Origin: Burkholderiaceae bacterium
Lineage (GTDB): Bacteria > Pseudomonadota > Gammaproteobacteria > Burkholderiales > Burkholderiaceae_C
Direction: 5' to 3'
NCBI GenBank assembly: GCA_024235915.1
Contig: JACKLO010000012.1
Location: forward strand, 1-64,000
Length of the DNA: 64,000 nucleotides
Program-made: the position numbers and the translations under genes
Notes under the pieces: generated by a model
What the model was told of the DNA's origin: nothing
Database searches by the model: none
The model's input: only the letters and a program-made list of their open reading frames with translations
Part shown: piece after piece, positions 16,786 to 25,026 of the stretch
Position numbering within the stretch: the first letter of the stretch is position 1
Layout of the letters: each line of letters opens with the position of its first letter

Positions 16786-18012
16786 ATGAACCCTGAACGT
16801 CGACGCCAGGACCTGGCCACGATCTCGCTGATCGGCGTGGCCCACGGCACGTCCCACTTCTTCCACATGCTGCTGCCGCCGCTGTTCCCGGTCTTCATCC
16901 GGGACTTCGGGCTGAGCTACGCGGAACTGGGGCTGCTGGTCAGCAGCTTCTTCGTGATCTCCGGCATCGGCCAGGCCCTGGCCGGGTTCGTGGTGGACCG
17001 CGTCGGCGCCCGGCCCATCCTCTTTGCGGCGCTGGCCTGTTTTGTCGGTGCCGGGGTCACCGCGTCGATGGCGCAGGGCTTCTGGACCCTGCTGCTGGCG
17101 GCGGCCCTGGCCGGGGTGGGCAACTGCCCGTTCCACCCGGCCGATTTCACGGTGCTCAACAAGCGCGTGTCGCAGCCCCGCCTGGGCCACGCGTTCTCGG
17201 TGCACGGCATCTCCGGCAACCTGGGCTGGGCCGCGGCGCCGGTGTTCTTGATCGGCCTGCAGACGGCCACGGGCAGCTGGCGCATCGCCTGCCTGGGTGC
17301 GGCGGCCTGGGCAGCGCTGGTGATCGTGGCACTGTGGATCGGCCGCGGCGCCATCGACGATCGACAGGGTGCGTGGCACCGGCCGGCCGGTGCGGCGGCC
17401 GCGGCGCCGGAACACCCGCTGGCCTTTCTGCGCCTGCCGTCGGTGTGGCTGTGCTTCAGCTTCTTCTTCTGGAGCACGGCGGCACTCTCGGCCATGCAGA
17501 GCTTTGCCGGCCCTGCGCTGGGCCGCATGCACGGCCTGCCGCTGTCGGCCACGGCCTTCGTCGTCACCGGCTACATGCTGTGCGGGGCGGCCGGCATGGT
17601 GGCGGGCGGCTTCCTGGTGGCACGCGCCGAACGGCTGGAACGCGTGATCGGCCTGGCGATGAGCGCGTCGGCCCTGGCTCTGCTGGTGGTGGCCAGTGGC
17701 GCGCTGCCCGGCACGCTGGCGATGGCCCTGGCGGCGATGGCCGGGTTCGGCACCGGGCTGGCCGGGCCGTCGCGCGACATGCTGATCAAGCGCGCCGCGC
17801 CGCCCGGGGCCACCGGCCGCGTCTATGGCACGGTGTATTCCGGCCTGGACGTGGGCTTTGCGCTGGCTGCGCCCGTGTTCGGCTGGCTGCTGGACAACGG
17901 CCAGCCGTCCAGCGTCTTCGTCGGTGCCGCCTTGGCCTTGGGGCTGGGTGTCGCCTCGGCCGGCCTCGTGGGGCTGCGCATCCGGCGGCCGGCGGTACAG
18001 TCGCCCGCATGA
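16786..18012 (+). CDS. major facilitator superfamily transporter
   Basis: A 408-residue membrane protein with 12 predicted helices and the MFS cytoplasmic loop signature after helix 2 (GFVVDRVGARPI). The opening VAHGTSHFFHMLLPPLFPVF and the HPADFTVLNKRVS loop resemble the small group that contains fosmidomycin-resistance-like and similar exporters, although no drug specificity can be claimed. A central loop (RGAIDDRQGAWHRPAGAAAAA) joins the two six-helix halves. It is divergent from an AraC regulator of NimR type and overlaps the start of the TPP enzyme gene as ATGA (18009-18012). Transporter and enzyme are therefore expressed together, which suggests a shared substrate or product, possibly a keto acid. 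Confidence 0.9.
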   Translation: MNPERRRQDLATISLIGVAHGTSHFFHMLLPPLFPVFIRDFGLSYAELGLLVSSFFVISGIGQALAGFVVDRVGARPILFAALACFVGAGVTASMAQGFWTLLLAAALAGVGNCPFHPADFTVLNKRVSQPRLGHAFSVHGISGNLGWAAAPVFLIGLQTATGSWRIACLGAAAWAALVIVALWIGRGAIDDRQGAWHRPAGAAAAAPEHPLAFLRLPSVWLCFSFFFWSTAALSAMQSFAGPALGRMHGLPLSATAFVVTGYMLCGAAGMVAGGFLVARAERLERVIGLAMSASALALLVVASGALPGTLAMALAAMAGFGTGLAGPSRDMLIKRAAPPGATGRVYGTVYSGLDVGFALAAPVFGWLLDNGQPSSVFVGAALALGLGVASAGLVGLRIRRPAVQSPA

Positions 18013-19727
18013 CGTCGCAAACCACCCGTCCCGCCGGCCATGCGCTGGTCGAAGCCCTGGTCGCCCAGGGCGTGCAAACCGCCTTCGGCGTGCCCGGCGA
18101 GAGCTTCCTGGCCGTGCTCGACGGCTTCCACGAGCACCGCGAGCAGATCCGCTTCATCGCCTGCCGGCAGGAAGGCGGCGCGGCCTTCATGGCCGAGGCG
18201 CAGGGCAAGCTCAGTGGTCGGCCGGGCATCTGCTTCGTCACCCGTGGGCCGGGCGCCACCAATGCCAGCATCGGCATCCACACGGCCTTCCAGGATTCGA
18301 CGCCGATGGTGATCTTCGTCGGCCAGGTGGCCAGCGACCAGCGCGACCGCGAGGCCTTCCAGGAACTGGACTACCGCCAGTTCTTCTCCCCCGGCACGCT
18401 GGGCATGGCCAAGTGGGTGGCCGAGGTGCAGGACCCGGACCGTGTGCCGGAGTATGTGGCGCGCGCCTTCCACACCGCATTGCAGGGCCGTCCCGGCCCC
18501 GTGGTGCTGGCCTTGCCCGAGGACATGCTGACCCAGCCCACCGCCGCCCCCGTGCTGCCGCTGGCCAAGCCTGCCGTGGCCTGGCCGGCGCCCGGTGGCC
18601 TGCGCGACCTGCGGCGGATGCTGCTGGAGGCGAAGCGCCCGTTGGTGATCGCTGGTGGCAACGGCTGGGATGCCGAAGGCTGTGCCGCGCTGCAGCGCTT
18701 CGCCGAGAACTGGCAGTTGCCGGTGGCCTGCGGCTTCCGTTTCCAGGACACCTTCGACAACCGCCACCCGCAATACGCCGGCGATGTGGGCATCGGCATC
18801 AACCCGAGGCTGGCTGCCCGCGTGCGCGAGGCCGACCTGATCATCGCCCTGGGCATCCGCCTGGGCGAGATGACCACCGGCGGCTACACCCTGCTGACGC
18901 CGCCGCGGCCGGCGCAGAAGCTGGTGCATGTGCATGCCGGCCCGGAGGAACTGGGCCGCGTCTACACCGCCGACCTGCTGTTGCAGGCCGCGCCCAGTGC
19001 CGCCGCCAAGGCGCTGGAATCGCTGACCGCGCCGCCGGAACTGCCCTGGCGCGCCTGGACTGATGCCGCCGCGGCCGACTATGTGGCCAACCACGAGGCC
19101 ACCGCCGTCGCGCCGCTGGACCTGGCGGTGGTGATGAAGACCGTGCAGCGCCTGGCCCCGGCCGACACCGTCTACACCAACGGTGCCGGCAACTACAGCG
19201 GCTGGCTGCACCGCTACGTGCGCTACTTCGGTCTGCAGCACCACGGCCGCACGCAGCTGGCGCCGACGTCCGGGGCCATGGGCTACGGCCTGCCGGCGGC
19301 CGTGGGCGCCGCGCTGCTCTACCCGGATCGCACCGTGGTCAACGTAGCCGGTGACGGCGATTTCCTGATGACCGGTCAGGAACTGGCCACCGCCACCGGC
19401 TACGGGGCCGGGCGTGGGGCGGGGCGCCTGATCAGCATCGTGGTGGACAACGGCAGCTACGGCACCATCCGCATGCACCAGGAGCGCGAATACCCGGGCC
19501 GGGTCAGTGGCAGCGACCTGTTCAACCCCGACTTCGTGGCCTATGCCCGCGCCTTCGGCTGGCATGCGGCGCTGGTGCAGAACACGGTGGATTTCGAGCC
19601 GGCCTTCGCCGAAGCCCTGGCCGCGGGCCGCCCGGCGCTGCTGCACCTGAAGCTGGACACTGACGTGATCACCAGCCGCACCACGCTGTCGGCCATCCGG
19701 GACAGCGCACGGCAACGCGGGCGGTAA
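18009..19727 (+). CDS. thiamine pyrophosphate-dependent enzyme, acetolactate synthase-like
   Basis: A 572-residue protein with the three-domain layout of the ALS/POX/benzoylformate-decarboxylase family. The N-terminal TPP domain has the catalytic glutamate in CRQEGGAAFMAEA (near residue 55). A central domain runs about 190-330 (PLVIAGGNGWDAEGC). The C-terminal TPP domain has GDGDFLMTGQELATA, then VVDNGSYGTIRMHQE, the metal-diphosphate motif. The family decarboxylates 2-keto acids or ligates them. It lacks a partner ilvN-type small subunit gene, so it is unlikely to be the biosynthetic acetolactate synthase. Coupling to the MFS gene suggests a catabolic or detoxifying role. The substrate is unknown. 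Confidence 0.88.
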   Translation: MTSQTTRPAGHALVEALVAQGVQTAFGVPGESFLAVLDGFHEHREQIRFIACRQEGGAAFMAEAQGKLSGRPGICFVTRGPGATNASIGIHTAFQDSTPMVIFVGQVASDQRDREAFQELDYRQFFSPGTLGMAKWVAEVQDPDRVPEYVARAFHTALQGRPGPVVLALPEDMLTQPTAAPVLPLAKPAVAWPAPGGLRDLRRMLLEAKRPLVIAGGNGWDAEGCAALQRFAENWQLPVACGFRFQDTFDNRHPQYAGDVGIGINPRLAARVREADLIIALGIRLGEMTTGGYTLLTPPRPAQKLVHVHAGPEELGRVYTADLLLQAAPSAAAKALESLTAPPELPWRAWTDAAAADYVANHEATAVAPLDLAVVMKTVQRLAPADTVYTNGAGNYSGWLHRYVRYFGLQHHGRTQLAPTSGAMGYGLPAAVGAALLYPDRTVVNVAGDGDFLMTGQELATATGYGAGRGAGRLISIVVDNGSYGTIRMHQEREYPGRVSGSDLFNPDFVAYARAFGWHAALVQNTVDFEPAFAEALAAGRPALLHLKLDTDVITSRTTLSAIRDSARQRGR

Positions 19728-19777
19728 AGTCGGTTCGTTCAAAGGCAACCGACCAAACCCAACGCACAGGAGGAACC

Positions 19778-20242
19778 ATGGGTCTGCTGAGTTTCATCAA
19801 GGAAGCGGGTGAGAAGCTGTTCGGCATTGGCAGCGCCAAGGCGGCTGAGCCGGCCAAGCCCGAAGTGGCGGCGCAATCGATCGTCGACTACATCAAGGCC
19901 CAGGGCATCGCCACCGAGGGCCTCAACGTCGGCTTCGACGCCGCCACGGCCACAGTGACGGTGGACGGCACCGTGCCCGACCAGGCCACCAAGGAGAAGA
20001 TCCTGCTGTGCTGCGGTAACGTGGCCGGCGTGGCCAAGGTCAACGACCTGCTGGTCGTGACCGCGCCGGCGCCGGAGGCGCAGTACCACACCGTGGTGAG
20101 CGGGGACAACCTGTCGAAGATCGCCAAGAAGTTCTACGGCGACGCCAACAAGTACCCGGTGATCTTCGAGGCCAACAAGCCCATGCTGAAGCACCCGGAC
20201 AAGATCTATCCGGGCCAGATGCTGCGCATCCCGCCGCTTTGA
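19778..20242 (+). CDS. kbp: BON and LysM domain protein, Kbp/YgaU-like
   Basis: A 154-residue protein with an N-terminal amphipathic segment (GLLSFIKEAGEKLFGIG), a BON domain (about 33-92, containing VTVDGTVPDQATKEKI and GVAKVNDLLVV) and a C-terminal LysM domain (about 97-152, HTVVSGDNLSKIAKKFYGDA). The size and order match E. coli Kbp (YgaU), a cytoplasmic potassium-binding protein made in response to osmotic stress. The start is well supported: AGGAGG lies just upstream of the ATG. An inverted repeat GTCGGTT/AACCGAC (19729-19753) in the leader has no T-tract and may be a 5' UTR hairpin. Confidence 0.92.
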   Translation: MGLLSFIKEAGEKLFGIGSAKAAEPAKPEVAAQSIVDYIKAQGIATEGLNVGFDAATATVTVDGTVPDQATKEKILLCCGNVAGVAKVNDLLVVTAPAPEAQYHTVVSGDNLSKIAKKFYGDANKYPVIFEANKPMLKHPDKIYPGQMLRIPPL

Positions 20243-20252
20243 TCGGACCCGC

Positions 20253-20750
20253 ATGAGCACCGACGACTTCTCCACCTGCGACCTCTGCGACCCGCGCAAG
20301 GGTGACACCGACGGCGCCTTCCGCGTGTTGCCGCCGGTGTTCTCCAGCTATGGCGGGCGGCAGAAGTTCTGCGGTCCGGTGCGCACCGTGCGCTGTTTCG
20401 AGGACAACACCTCGGTCAAGGCGCTGCTGGAATCGCCCGGCGCCGGCGCGGTGCTGGTGGTCGACGGTGGCGGCTCGGTGCGCCGTGCGCTGGTGGGCGG
20501 GAACATCGGGGCCGCGGCCGCGGCCAACGGCTGGGCCGGTGTGGTGGTGAATGGCGCGGTGCGCGACAAGGCCGAATTGGCCGCGGCCGACGTGGGCCTG
20601 CTGGCGCGCGCGTTGATGCCGATGCCCAGCGACCGCAAGCAGCCCGGCCAGGTGGACGTGGCGCTGCAGATCGACGGCGTGTGGGTGCGCCCTGGAGACT
20701 GGCTGTATGCCGACGAAGATGGTGTCGTCGTCACCCCCGCTCCCGGCTGA
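20253..20750 (+). CDS. rraA: RraA family protein (RNase E activity regulator / aldolase family)
   Basis: A 165-residue protein of the RraA family. Visible are the N-terminal TCDLCDPRKG, the FCGPVRTVRCFEDNTSV strand, VVDGGGSVRRALVGGNIG, the NGAVRD motif (Arg and Asp that bind substrate and metal in the aldolase branch) and GQVDVALQIDGVWVRPGDWLYADEDG. In E. coli RraA binds RNase E and inhibits it. Homologues in many bacteria are 4-hydroxy-4-methyl-2-oxoglutarate/oxaloacetate aldolases, so either role is possible. It sits 10 bases after kbp and its 3' end overlaps the next gene by 44 bases if that gene starts at 20707. Confidence 0.88.
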   Translation: MSTDDFSTCDLCDPRKGDTDGAFRVLPPVFSSYGGRQKFCGPVRTVRCFEDNTSVKALLESPGAGAVLVVDGGGSVRRALVGGNIGAAAAANGWAGVVVNGAVRDKAELAAADVGLLARALMPMPSDRKQPGQVDVALQIDGVWVRPGDWLYADEDGVVVTPAPG

Positions 20751-21204
20751 GGTCGAGGCCACCGTGCGCCGTTGCCGGCGCATGGTCTCGCAGCGAGCCC
20801 TGCTGGCCGCGGGCGTGGCCACGGTGCCGGTGCCGGGGCTGGACTGGGTCACCGACGTCGGCATCCTGGTTCGCCTGCTGCCGAAGATCAACGAGGCCTT
20901 CGGCCTGTCGCCCGACCAGGTCGAGCGCCTGTCGCCCGAGCGCCGCATGGTGGTCTACAAGGCCATCAGCACCGGCGGCGCGATGGTGATCGGCAAAGTG
21001 ATCACGCGCGACATGGTGCTCAGGCTGCTGAAGATCGTCGGTGTGCGCCTGACCACCCAGCAGGCGGCCAAATACGTGCCCCTGGCCGGGCAGGCGGTGT
21101 CGGCGGCGCTGACCTACACGGCACTGCGCTACGTCTGCGAACAGCACATCCAGCAGTGCGCGCAGGTGGCGCGGCAGCTGGCGCTGCCGGCCCCGGTACA
21201 ATGA
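20707..21204 (+). CDS. DUF697-like small membrane-associated protein
   Basis: A 165-residue protein with two hydrophobic stretches (ALLAAGVATVPVPGLDWVTDV near residue 32, and VPLAGQAVSAALTYTALRYV near 125). Between them, SPERRMVVYKAISTGGAMVIG and GVRLTTQQAAKYVPLAG look like the GTPase-associated DUF697 group. The function is unknown. The start at 20707 overlaps rraA; a later ATG in the same frame (20719 or 20782) is equally possible and would shorten or remove the overlap. The tRNA-Pro gene begins 7 bases after the stop. Confidence 0.65.
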   Translation: MPTKMVSSSPPLPAEVEATVRRCRRMVSQRALLAAGVATVPVPGLDWVTDVGILVRLLPKINEAFGLSPDQVERLSPERRMVVYKAISTGGAMVIGKVITRDMVLRLLKIVGVRLTTQQAAKYVPLAGQAVSAALTYTALRYVCEQHIQQCAQVARQLALPAPVQ

Positions 21205-21211
21205 TGAACTT

Positions 21212-21288
<77 letters not shown>

Positions 21289-21316
21289 TTTCATCCAGCC
21301 TCTGCTGGCTGGTCCA

Positions 21317-21339
21317 CCGCCTGCCGAACTGGCAGGCGG
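21317..21339. terminator. GC-rich hairpin after tRNA-Pro
   Basis: A perfect 9-bp stem CCGCCTGCC/GGCAGGCGG with a 5-base loop, 28 bases after the tRNA. No T-tract follows on either strand (TTGCGACTG on the plus side). It may stop or process the tRNA transcript, or protect the converging leftward gene's 3' end, but it is not a classical intrinsic terminator. Confidence 0.4.
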
Positions 21340-21376
21340 GTTGCGACTGCCCAGCGCCTTGAGCGGTCGATCGTCG

Positions 21377-21871
21377 TCAAGCCGCGGTGCCACGCACCGG
21401 CGCCGCCACCCGGCGCACCGGCTCCGCAGCCGCTCGTGCACCGACGCCATCGTCCAACGCCGCCGCCAGACGATCCGCGAGGTTGCGCGCGCTGGCCACC
21501 AGCCAGGTGCCGGCGTCACGGTCGTCACGCGACTCCTGCTCCAGGAACAGGTCGGCCGCCCGGCAGGCTGCGTGCAACTGGTGCGCCGCCCGCCGCCAGG
21601 GGGCCAGCGCCAGCAACTGCTGGCCTTCAGCACCGGTTTCCCGCAGACCACGCGCCAGGCCGTCGAGTTCGCCGGCCACTTCGTGGGCCAGGTCGACCGC
21701 GGTGCTGACCAGCCAGCTGGCGGTGTCCAGGTCGGGTGCCCCGCCCTGGGCGACGAACCGGTCGGCCGCGCGCAGGGTGGCGCGGGCCTGGTGAGCCAGG
21801 GCGCCGAGCTGGCGCAAGGTCTGCTGCTGGGCGTCGGCGCGCAGGTGGGCGGATTCGGTGGCGGCGTTCAT
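21377..21871 (-). CDS. hypothetical helical protein
   Basis: A 164-residue protein read from the ATG at 21871. It is almost all helix-forming residues, with two similar halves: QARATLRAADRFVAQGGAPDLDTASWLVSTA and HQLHAACRAADLFLEQESRDDRDAGTWLVASA, which share the pattern RAADxFxxQ...D..D..(S/T)WLV.(S/A)A. This points to an internal duplication, probably a helical bundle dimer. There is no signal peptide or membrane segment. It lies 31 bases from the helicase gene on the same strand and is probably co-transcribed with it. No family is recognised. Confidence 0.6.
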   Translation of the reverse strand: MNAATESAHLRADAQQQTLRQLGALAHQARATLRAADRFVAQGGAPDLDTASWLVSTAVDLAHEVAGELDGLARGLRETGAEGQQLLALAPWRRAAHQLHAACRAADLFLEQESRDDRDAGTWLVASARNLADRLAAALDDGVGARAAAEPVRRVAAPVRGTAA

Positions 21872-21902
21872 GGGGCGATGGTAGGGCCGGCGAGTCCGGC
21901 TG

Positions 21903-24014
21903 TCAGCCGGTGCCGCCCCAACGGCCACGCAGGCGCGTGCCAATGTCGGCGCTGCCGGGGGGCAGGGCGAGACCCAGTGCCGGCCATCCGGGCGCGTCAG
22001 GCGCGTCGAGCCATTCAGCCGGGCGCTGGTCGATCTCATCGCAGCAGGCCAGCACCCGGGCATCCAGAAAGCGGCTGGGCACGGCGTAGAGGTGTCGGTC
22101 GCCGAACCGATGCTGTTGCGTGACATGGAAGCGGTGCGGCACGACCAGGTTGAGATGGACGCGGGCGCGGGTCATGGCCACGTAGAGCAGGCGGCGCTCT
22201 TCCTCGATCTCCTCGGCGCGGCCGGTGGCCAGGTCGGCCGGCATGCAGCCGTCCACCACCGACAGCACGTGCACGGCCCGCCATTCCTGGCCCTTGGCCG
22301 CGTGGATGGTGGACAGCACCAGCCAGTCCTCGTCACGGTGCGGCGGGCCGGCCAGGTCGCTGCTGGACTGCGGCGGGTCGATGGCCAGGTCGGCCAGAAA
22401 ACGGTCCACGTCCGGTTGGGCCTGGGCTGCGGCGCGCAGCTGTGCCAGGTCGGCCAGCCGCACGGCGGCGTCGTCGTGACGCAGACGGAGCAGCGGTTCG
22501 AGCCAGTGCAGGGCCGCGTCGAAACCTTCGGGCCAGGGCGCGTGCCCGTGATGCAGTGCCTGCCAGACGGCCAGCATGGCGGACCAGGCCTCCCGTGCTC
22601 CCGCCGGCGGCGTGAAGGCGGCGACCGCCGCGGCGGGATCCTCACCCCCTGCCAAGGCAGCCAGCAGGCGACGCACGGCCGCGGGGCCGATACCGGGCAC
22701 CAGGCGTGCACAGCGTTGTGCCGCCAGCGCATGCCGTGGGTTGCGCGCCCAGCGCAGCAGGGCCAGCAGGTCCTTGACGTGGGCCGTGTCGAGGAAACGC
22801 AGTCCACCGAACTTCACGAACGGGATGCCTCGTCGCAGCAGTTCCAGTTCCAGCGGCGCGGCATGGGTGCCGGTGCGGAACAGCACGGCCTGTTGCTTCA
22901 GGGCCAGCCCCTGCTCGCGCAGGCGCAGCACCTCGTCGGCCACCCAACTGGCCTGTACGGCTTCGTCGGCCACGCGCACCAGGCGCGGCCGCGGGCCGGC
23001 GTCGGTGGCGCTGTGCTGGACGCGCGGCAGCCGCTGGGCGGCACCATCGATCAAAGCCTGCGCGGTGGCCACCAGGGCCGGCGTGGCGCGGTGGTTCTTC
23101 GTGAGGGCGACCACGGTGGCACGGTCGCCGTGGCTGGCGCTGAAATCCAGCATCAACCGGCGATCGGCGCCGCGGAAGCCGTAGATGCACTGGTCGTCGT
23201 CGCCCACCAGGGTCAGACCCTGACCCTCGGGCCGCAGGCCGGCGAGGATGCGCGCCTGCAGGCGGTTGCAGTCCTGGGCCTCGTCGACCAACACGTGGTC
23301 GAAGCGGCGGCTCAACGCCTGGGCCACCGCGGGCACGCCCAAGGCTTCGGCCCAGGCCAGCAGCAGGTCGTCGAAATCGAGCAGCCGGTGCTGCTGCTTG
23401 TGGTGGGCGTAGTCTTCGAACAACTGCCGCAGATCGTCGGTCCAGGCGCGGCACCAGGGGTAGTGCTCGGCCAGCACGGCAGGCAGATCGGCGTCGGTGT
23501 TGACGCAGCGAGACGCGATCGCCAGGCAGGTGGGGGCGAGCGGGAAGCGCCGAGGCAGCTCCGCCTGGCCCCGTGCGGCGCGCACCGAGGCCATCAGGTC
23601 CTCCGCGTCACTGCGGTCCAGCACGCTGAAATCCGGGGGCAATCCGACGGCCGGGGCGAGTTCGCGCAGCAGCCGTGCGGCGATGGCATGGAAGGTGCCA
23701 CTCCAAGGCAGCGCTGCGGCAGGACGGCCTGCGGTGCCTTGGGCCGCGGCGAGCATGCCCGCTGCCCGGCGCCCCATTTCCTGGGCGGCCCGGCGTGAGA
23801 AGGTCAGCAGCAGCAGGCGATGTGGATCGACACCGCGCGCCAGCAGGCTGGCCACACGGGCGGCCAGCGTCGAGGTCTTGCCGGTGCCAGGGCCGGCCAC
23901 GACCAGCAAGGGGCCCATGCCGTGGTGGGCGGCTGCGCGTTGCGGGTCGTCGAGCGCCGCATCCCAGGCCGGTGCGGCGTTCGGCACACTGAAGGCCAAG
24001 GTGGTGTCGGTCAT
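21903..24014 (-). CDS. UvrD/Rep-type ATP-dependent DNA helicase
   Basis: A 703-residue superfamily 1A helicase. The motifs appear in order: the Q motif region LDDPQRAAAHHGMGPLLVVA, Walker A GPGTGKT (residues 41-47), motif Ia LLLLTFSRRAAQEM, motif II VDEAQDCN, motif III GDDDQCIYGFRGADRRL, motif IV/V region HAAKGQEWRAVHVLSV and motif VI LLYVAMTRARVHL. It is somewhat shorter than UvrD and has an unusual middle part rich in Ala/His. It unwinds DNA 3' to 5', probably in repair or replication restart. A standard uvrD may lie elsewhere. The ATG at 24014 (MTDTTLAF) is preferred to the upstream start at 24044. Confidence 0.92.
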   Translation of the reverse strand: MTDTTLAFSVPNAAPAWDAALDDPQRAAAHHGMGPLLVVAGPGTGKTSTLAARVASLLARGVDPHRLLLLTFSRRAAQEMGRRAAGMLAAAQGTAGRPAAALPWSGTFHAIAARLLRELAPAVGLPPDFSVLDRSDAEDLMASVRAARGQAELPRRFPLAPTCLAIASRCVNTDADLPAVLAEHYPWCRAWTDDLRQLFEDYAHHKQQHRLLDFDDLLLAWAEALGVPAVAQALSRRFDHVLVDEAQDCNRLQARILAGLRPEGQGLTLVGDDDQCIYGFRGADRRLMLDFSASHGDRATVVALTKNHRATPALVATAQALIDGAAQRLPRVQHSATDAGPRPRLVRVADEAVQASWVADEVLRLREQGLALKQQAVLFRTGTHAAPLELELLRRGIPFVKFGGLRFLDTAHVKDLLALLRWARNPRHALAAQRCARLVPGIGPAAVRRLLAALAGGEDPAAAVAAFTPPAGAREAWSAMLAVWQALHHGHAPWPEGFDAALHWLEPLLRLRHDDAAVRLADLAQLRAAAQAQPDVDRFLADLAIDPPQSSSDLAGPPHRDEDWLVLSTIHAAKGQEWRAVHVLSVVDGCMPADLATGRAEEIEEERRLLYVAMTRARVHLNLVVPHRFHVTQQHRFGDRHLYAVPSRFLDARVLACCDEIDQRPAEWLDAPDAPGWPALGLALPPGSADIGTRLRGRWGGTG

Positions 24015-24066
24015 GCCGACACTGTACAGGCAGCCAGTGATCAACCGGCAGCCAACAACAGTCAGT

Positions 24067-24741
24067 TCATTGCCACTGGAGGCCGCTGCGCCTGTGCCGG
24101 CGACGTCGCTTCACCGGCTTGGCAGGTGCGGCCGGGGCCTGCAAGGGGCTGCTGCTGGGCCGCCGGGCGAACAGCGAAGCGCCCCACACCAGCACCAGCA
24201 GGCTGGTCCCGCCAGCGACCACCCACTCGCGGTTGGCCTTGAGCACAGGGATCCAGTGTTGTGGCAGCAGGCGCCGGAACCAGCGGTCGTCTTCAGTGCC
24301 GTCACCAGCGACGTTGCCGCGACCCTCGCGGCGCGCGGCCGCCTCGCGCTGTTGCTGTTCGATGACCCAGTTCAGGGTCTGCAGGTCACGCTCGGCCCGC
24401 TCGGCATCGTCCAACCCGCTGCTGCCCGCCACGCCCGACAGCGCACCGGACTGGATCCAGGTGGGCGGGCGTGGCTGGTAGGCCTGCTGCAGCACTTCCT
24501 GGCGGGTCTCATCGGCGGCGTGCGCCAGCAGGGTGCGGGTGGATTCTTCCTGCACCCAGGTCTCGACGTCATGGTTGCCGTCCAGGGCGGCATCCCAATC
24601 GTCAGCCTCGGCCGACGCGCGGTCATCGGCCATCTCTGACTCGATGGCGATGGGCTCGGCCCAGGCGGACAACGGGCCGGAGAGGGTCAAGGACGCCAAC
24701 AGCGCCATTTGCGCCAGGCGAGTGAGACGGAATTCCTGCAC
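24067..24741 (-). CDS. hypothetical exported, C-terminally membrane-anchored protein
   Basis: About 224 residues from the GTG at 24741; the frame stays open to a GTG at 24789. The N-terminus (FRLTRLAQMALLASLTLSG, then PLSAWAEP) is a good Sec signal peptide. The mature part is acidic (EMADDRASAEADDWDAALDG) and helical. Near residue 185 a membrane segment (EWVVAGGTSLLVLVWGASLF) is followed by a very basic tail (KPVKRRRRHRRSG), so the C-terminus should face the cytoplasm and the acidic domain the periplasm. No family is recognised. It sits between the helicase gene and tRNA-Arg on the same strand. Confidence 0.6.
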   Translation of the reverse strand: MQEFRLTRLAQMALLASLTLSGPLSAWAEPIAIESEMADDRASAEADDWDAALDGNHDVETWVQEESTRTLLAHAADETRQEVLQQAYQPRPPTWIQSGALSGVAGSSGLDDAERAERDLQTLNWVIEQQQREAAARREGRGNVAGDGTEDDRWFRRLLPQHWIPVLKANREWVVAGGTSLLVLVWGASLFARRPSSSPLQAPAAPAKPVKRRRRHRRSGLQWQ

Positions 24742-24843
24742 GGTCGGCTCAGATTGCAAGATTCGCACCACTTGTGATCCGGCGCGCACTTGCAGCGGCA
24801 GGGTCTGTCAGACACCAGAGCGGTGTCAAGCGCATCGACACGC

Positions 24844-24920
24844 TGGCCTGCCCGGAGGGACTCGAACCCCCGACCTGCTGCTTAGAAGGCAGCTGCTCTA
24901 TCCAGTTGAGCTACGGGCAG
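24844..24920 (-). tRNA. tRNA-Arg (anticodon TCT)
   Basis: A 77-base cloverleaf on the minus strand: the acceptor CTGCCCG pairs with CGGGCAG, the D arm has AGCTCAACTGGATAGAGC, the anticodon stem CTGCC/GGCAG region encloses TTCTAAG with anticodon TCT, and the T arm is GGGGGTTCGAGTCCCTC. The CCA end is encoded (plus-strand TGG at 24844). It reads AGA codons, which are rare in this GC-rich genome. Confidence 0.95.
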
Positions 24921-25026
24921 CCCACGTCGGATTCTAGGAGGCGAGCCAGCGTGGAGTGGCTGGCCGGGCGCGCGCATACACTCGATGCATGGCTGCACCG
25001 TGTTGTGGCGGGGTTCACGTCTACCC

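Noticed and set aside
18009..19727. biosynthetic acetolactate synthase large subunit (ilvB/ilvI)
   Set aside because: There is no small-subunit gene next to it, and the coupling to an MFS gene under a NimR-type regulator does not fit amino acid biosynthesis.
17823..19748. 641-residue open frame antisense to the TPP enzyme gene, and similar long antisense frames such as 7235-9250 minus and 22092-23798 plus
   Set aside because: Composition is His/Gln/Arg/Gly-rich with no domain or good start. These are typical shadow frames of GC-rich genes whose sense strand encodes a clear enzyme.
24022..24029. CTGTACAG just upstream of the UvrD-type helicase start, considered as a LexA/SOS box
   Set aside because: It has the CTGT and ACAG half-sites but no spacer; a LexA box needs about 8 bases between them.
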